From: Clostridia bacterium
GTDB lineage: Bacteria; Bacillota; Clostridia; Christensenellales; UBA1242
Length of the DNA stretch: 8,408 nucleotides
Assembly: GCA_900766395.1 (NCBI GenBank)
Contig: CAAFWB010000097.1
Coordinates: forward strand, 1-8,408
Direction: 5' to 3'
This document shows, piece after piece, positions 5,911-8,408 of this stretch (position 1 is its first letter; the number at the start of each line of letters is the position of its first letter). The notes beneath the pieces were generated by a model, which was not told the DNA's origin, did not search any database, and saw only the letters and a list, made by a program, of their open reading frames with translations. Made by a program: the position numbers and the translations under genes.

Positions 5911-5924
5911 ATATTTTTGGTCAA
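5891..5924 (-). terminator. Intrinsic terminator of spoVB-hup (palindrome overlapping the hup stop)
   Basis: TTGACCAAA and TTTGGTCAA (5903-5911 and 5916-5924) form a perfect 9-bp stem with a 4-nt loop. On the - strand it is followed by TCTTATTTTTTT. It overlaps the hup TGA. The stem is AT-rich, so termination may be partial; the palindrome could also serve as an operator for the dus promoter. Confidence 0.6.
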
Positions 5925-6193
5925 CCAATTTCCTTTGCCAACTTTTTTGAACCGCGAAACGCAACTGAAAATTTTTGGTCAACAAGAACCTCTTTCCCAG
6001 AAAGATTATTCGTGATTGTCCTTGGTGGCTTGACTTTGACGTAAAATTTTCCCAGCCCATTGATATTGACATTTTCTCCAAGATTTAACACCTCAATGAG
6101 TGCACTCCTCACTCCCGACATAAATAGCCCAATTTGTTTTTCATTGCTCCCGCATTTTTTTGCGCATATTCTATAAAACTCGTTTTTGTTCAT
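5921..6193 (-). CDS. hup: HU-family DNA-binding protein, divergent arm
   Basis: From ATG 6193 this is a 90-residue protein that aligns without gaps to Bacillus HU: MNKNEF start, a helical dimer core (about 3-44), GLGKF (46-50) and the beta-arm (about 51-76), then FRGSKKLAKEI. HU dimers bend DNA and compact the nucleoid. The arm is odd: the tip reads TNNLSG instead of RNPQTG, so the intercalating proline 63 is asparagine and R61 is threonine, while R58 is kept. Weaker DNA kinking or a specialised role is possible. The start could be two codons upstream (ATG 6199); neither has a Shine-Dalgarno site. The gene follows spoVB by about 22-28 nt and is probably co-transcribed. HU next to spoVB is the ancestral sporulation-cluster order. 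Confidence 0.85.
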   Translation of the reverse strand: MNKNEFYRICAKKCGSNEKQIGLFMSGVRSALIEVLNLGENVNINGLGKFYVKVKPPRTITNNLSGKEVLVDQKFSVAFRGSKKLAKEIG

Positions 6194-6221
6194 GAACATA
6201 TTTTTGTCAATCAAACAAATT

Positions 6222-7775
6222 CTAAACCTTTTTTGTTTTGCCAAGTTCTGACATCTTTATGTCGGAAAATCCAAACATCATCAAAAAATAACTCAAAATC
6301 GCAAAAACTAAGCAAACAAAAGTTGTCAAAATAATTCCACTTGACGAAAATATCAGTGAATTGATTGCAAATGTCGCACCCGCCATAAACACACTCGCGA
6401 CAACAAGCGCAAACGCAAACTTTGCTCCAACATTAATTTTCACATCCCGCCTCAAAGCAAAAATATTGATTACGCAAGGCACGAGATAGGAGAATACTCC
6501 CGCAATCGCACTGCCATAAATGTTTATGTTTGGGTTTGGCACGAGAATGAGCGTTAGCGCAATCTTAAACAAACACCCCACCCCAGTGCTAAAAATTGGG
6601 ATATAAACATGCCCTAGTGCCTGCAATATTGATGATGTGATTTGCAGAAGTCCGAGATACACAACATTGAAAGCAGAAATCAAAAGCAACACAACCGCAA
6701 CATCATGCATTGCGGGTGTGAGTTTTGGATAAAACATATATAAAATGTTATGCGAAATCGTCATAATTCCGAGCGCGCAAGGAATTGAAAAAAACAACAC
6801 AAGCCTAAGCGACTGGTTAATCTTGTCTTTGACTTCCCCCATCTTTTTTTGTTTAACCAAAAAACTTATGCTTGGAATGATTGAGGTCGAAAGAGAAATC
6901 GCCAAAATCATTGGAAAGTTGATAAGTGAATTTATCATGCCCGATTGAATTCCAAAAAGTGCGGTCGAAACATTTTCTCCAAATCCTGCACGTTTAAGCA
7001 AATTGACGACCAAAAAACTGTCAACCGCCACTGTTAGAGGAATAATAAACCCAGTGAGCCCAAACGCAAACCACTTTGAGCCAAGTTTTTTTGTCGCTTC
7101 CCAAAACCCAAGTTTTTTCCTGCTCTTTGAAAACTCGACATAGTGCTTTTTCGAAACAGAGAATCCAATCAACAAGTAAATTGCCGCGAAAACCTCTCCC
7201 GCAAGCACTCCCAAAAAAGCCCCAGAAACAGCATATGACACACCAAATGGCATGAGCCTCACCGCAAGCCATATCCCAAGACCAACTTTGAGAACTTGTT
7301 CCAACACCTGAGAAATTGCAGTTGGCACCATGTCTTCAAATCCTTGAAACCAACCACGAAACGTTGAAATAACCCCCGCAAGAGCCGCGCTCACGCCCGC
7401 AACAACAAAGCCAAGCCCCGCGTCAACATTCCCAAGGAGTCCCGCCAAGTTATTTGACAACAGCACAAAACTCAATCCCACGAACAAACAAATTATCCCC
7501 GAAAACAAAAGCGCTGACCAAAAAAACTTTTTCAAATTTTTGTAGTTATAGGTCTTTTTGTTTCGACTGACAACATATGTTAAAGCACCGGTGAGTCCGC
7601 TCGTCACAAAAACAATGGAAAAAGCATAAACAGGGTAGATGAGTTGGTAAACACCCATTCCAACATCGCCCAAAATGCTTGCAAGTGGCACACGATAGAA
7701 CGCACCCAGCACTTTGCAAATGATTCCGCCAATCGCAAGAACAAATGCCCCCTTCAAAAAACTTTTATCTTTCAT
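6222..7775 (-). CDS. spoVB: SpoVB/YabM-like polysaccharide (lipid II-type) flippase
   Basis: This 517-residue polytopic membrane protein belongs to the MOP/MATE-like flippase superfamily (SpoVB, YabM, MurJ-like). Such proteins move lipid-linked cell-wall precursors across the membrane, and SpoVB is needed for spore cortex in B. subtilis. The N-terminus (KSFLKGAFVLAIGGIICKVLGAFYR, then ILGDVGMGVYQLIYPVYAF) is the diagnostic first helix pair. About 14 hydrophobic segments follow, and the basic loops (e.g. RNKKTYNYKNLKK, SKSRKKLG, RRDVKIN) are typical. ATG 7775 fits the family start; the frame is open 35 codons further, but that part is not family-like. No Shine-Dalgarno site precedes it. Housekeeping versus sporulation role cannot be settled from sequence, though the adjacent hup matches the sporulation cluster. 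Confidence 0.88.
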   Translation of the reverse strand: MKDKSFLKGAFVLAIGGIICKVLGAFYRVPLASILGDVGMGVYQLIYPVYAFSIVFVTSGLTGALTYVVSRNKKTYNYKNLKKFFWSALLFSGIICLFVGLSFVLLSNNLAGLLGNVDAGLGFVVAGVSAALAGVISTFRGWFQGFEDMVPTAISQVLEQVLKVGLGIWLAVRLMPFGVSYAVSGAFLGVLAGEVFAAIYLLIGFSVSKKHYVEFSKSRKKLGFWEATKKLGSKWFAFGLTGFIIPLTVAVDSFLVVNLLKRAGFGENVSTALFGIQSGMINSLINFPMILAISLSTSIIPSISFLVKQKKMGEVKDKINQSLRLVLFFSIPCALGIMTISHNILYMFYPKLTPAMHDVAVVLLLISAFNVVYLGLLQITSSILQALGHVYIPIFSTGVGCLFKIALTLILVPNPNINIYGSAIAGVFSYLVPCVINIFALRRDVKINVGAKFAFALVVASVFMAGATFAINSLIFSSSGIILTTFVCLVFAILSYFLMMFGFSDIKMSELGKTKKV

Positions 7776-7781
7776 ATCATT

Positions 7782-7809
7782 ATTTTGTGGGCAGTGGGCA
7801 AATTTATAC
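7782..7809 (-). promoter_or_regulatory. Weak candidate promoter for spoVB-hup
   Basis: On the - strand GTATAAA (7809-7803) and CACAAAAT (7789-7782), 13 bp apart, resemble the sigma-E pattern, with 6 of 8 bases in the -10 matching CATACAAT. The predicted start would fall at about the ATG. TATAAA (7808-7803) could alternatively be a sigma-A -10 with no good -35. Neither reading is strong. Confidence 0.25.
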
Positions 7810-7850
7810 ACCTGCGACAACACTCTTTGAGGTTTTAAGCGACAAATTTG

Positions 7851-7868
7851 TTGAAAATTTTTGAAAAT
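7851..7868. repeat. Tandem TTGAAAAT boxes, 10-bp period
   Basis: TTGAAAAT occurs at 7851-7858 and 7861-7868, exactly one helical turn apart, just upstream of the -35 for the 7933 gene and behind the palindrome ACAAATTTGT (7842-7851). This could be an A/T-rich UP-like element or a regulator site, or chance in AT-rich DNA. Confidence 0.35.
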
Positions 7869-7873
7869 AGGTA

Positions 7874-7902
7874 TAGACAAATAAAAAGTTTTATGCTAGA
7901 AT
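7874..7902 (+). promoter_or_regulatory. Strong sigma-A promoter with extended -10
   Basis: TAGACA (7874-7879), a 17-bp spacer and TAGAAT (7897-7902) preceded by TGC (extended -10). The start near 7909 gives a leader of about 24 nt with AGGAG at 7922-7926, six nt before ATG 7933. Confidence 0.75.
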
Positions 7903-7932
7903 ACTGGTAATAAATATAAATAGGAGAAATCA

Positions 7933-8241
7933 ATGGAACAAGAAATTTTTACATTTATCCCTGGATACGTAGAAGAACCATGGAAAATCACAATGGCAAA
8001 ATCACACTTTCAAAGATATTCTGATCCAGTTTTTTATGACAAGACAATAAGCAAGGAAGACAAATTGAAATATTATAGTGTTGTTGAAGTTTTGGCTACA
8101 GAACTCCAAACACAACAAGTAAAAATTGATATTGACAATTTGAATAAACTTGCACAAAGCAACAAACCAAGCGAATTTATAAAACCTCTTATTGCGATGT
8201 ACAATAAAAATCCAAAAAAATATAAATCTCAAGAAAAATAA
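7933..8241 (+). CDS. Unknown 102-residue soluble protein
   Basis: I do not recognise this protein. It has no membrane segment, signal peptide, cysteine or obvious catalytic motif. The first half is aromatic-rich (FTFIPGYVEEPWKITMAKSHFQRYSDPVFYDK); the middle looks helical (KEDKLKYYSVVEVLATELQTQQVKIDIDNLNKLAQ) and the end is lysine-rich (YNKNPKKYKSQEK), which suggests nucleic-acid or acidic-partner contact, but that is only inference. A good Shine-Dalgarno site (AGGAG), a strong promoter and a strong terminator bracket it, so it is a real, monocistronic and probably well expressed gene. Its DNA is more AT-rich than the flanking spoVB gene, which fits a young or lineage-specific gene. No neighbour gives a clue to function. 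Confidence 0.75.
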   Translation: MEQEIFTFIPGYVEEPWKITMAKSHFQRYSDPVFYDKTISKEDKLKYYSVVEVLATELQTQQVKIDIDNLNKLAQSNKPSEFIKPLIAMYNKNPKKYKSQEK

Positions 8242-8252
8242 AAAAAATTAAT

Positions 8253-8288
8253 AAAAAGAGAGTGTTCATTTCAAACACTCTCTTTTTT
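8253..8288 (+). terminator. Bidirectional intrinsic terminator
   Basis: GAGAGTGTT (8258-8266) pairs with AACACTCTC (8274-8282) around a 7-nt loop CATTTCA, and A5/T5 flanks extend the stem to 14 bp with T runs on both strands. It ends the 7933 gene (+) and the convergent - strand gene whose stop is at 8297. Confidence 0.88.
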
Positions 8289-8296
8289 ATGTTGAT

Positions 8297-8408
8297 TTAT
8301 AGTTCTAATGAATTATCATGAGTAAACGATTTTTTGTATTCGTATATGTCATATACTTTTTCTTCCGCAACATTTTGTTTTTTAAGAATTTTATAATTAT
8401 TTTTTAAA
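8297..8408 (-). CDS. C-terminal end of an unidentified gene (truncated by window)
   Basis: On the - strand a frame is open from the window edge for 36 codons to a TAA at 8299-8297. The protein end is lysine- and glutamate-rich and hydrophilic (…ILKKQNVAEEKVYDIYEYKK…HDNSLEL). Support for a real gene is indirect: the frame stays open in AT-rich, stop-prone DNA and its stop sits nine bases before a terminator that also has a T run in this direction. It is too short to assign a family. Confidence 0.5.
   Translation of the reverse strand, partial: LKNNYKILKKQNVAEEKVYDIYEYKKSFTHDNSLEL

Noticed and set aside
6205..6210. TTGACA on the - strand as a -35 for hup
   Set aside because: It lies only a few bases before the hup start with no -10 in reach downstream; hup is more likely transcribed with spoVB.

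Overview
The window looks like chromosomal core DNA from an uncultured, low-GC, endospore-forming Bacillota (Clostridia-like) bacterium. Three things point there: AT-rich DNA with standard-code stops (TAA, TAG and TGA all end genes here); the sporulation genes yabP, yabQ and a SpoVB-type flippase; and a recD2-comF neighbourhood of Firmicutes type. No lineage below that level can be fixed from the sequence alone. I see no IS element, phage gene, CRISPR array, tRNA or rRNA.

Layout. On the + strand, positions 1-1010 hold the C-terminal end of a RecD2-type helicase overlapping a ComF-family phosphoribosyltransferase that is split by a -1 frameshift. Next comes yabP-yabQ-divIC (1052-1948), translationally overlapped and closed by a strong terminator. 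A small protein with two DUF1540-like cysteine modules lies on the - strand (2005-2313), divergent from rplI (2380-2823, +). After a bidirectional terminator and an almost pure A/T tract, everything from 3013 to 7775 is on the - strand. Read in transcription order it is: spoVB-like flippase, HU-family protein, terminator plus promoter, then dus (tRNA-dihydrouridine synthase), pgk and tpiA. The last part, 7876-8408, holds a monocistronic unknown gene (7933-8241, +) with a textbook promoter and terminator, then the tail of a convergent - strand gene that runs off the window.

How the genes fit together. In many sporulating Firmicutes spoVB/yabM, hup, yabO(rqcP), yabP, yabQ and divIC form one cluster linking cell-wall synthesis, spore cortex formation and division. 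Here that set is present but split into two opposite-strand pieces about 4 kb apart. Between them lie rplI, the DUF1540 gene and a dus-pgk-tpiA operon, and yabO is not seen. YabP, YabQ and SpoVB would serve the mother cell during cortex and peptidoglycan assembly, DivIC the divisome, Pgk/TpiA lower glycolysis, Dus tRNA modification and bL9 the ribosome.

The most interesting signal is the roughly 40 bp in front of yabP. A sigma-E-like promoter (CATACAAT -10 element) is built into a hairpin whose 3' arm is the yabP ribosome-binding site and which is followed by six T. Read-through RNA from comF would therefore hide the ribosome site or terminate, while an RNA started at the sporulation promoter would leave it open. 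Second in interest are an HU protein that lacks the DNA-intercalating proline and an apparently leaderless dus-pgk-tpiA transcript whose promoter overlaps the hup terminator.
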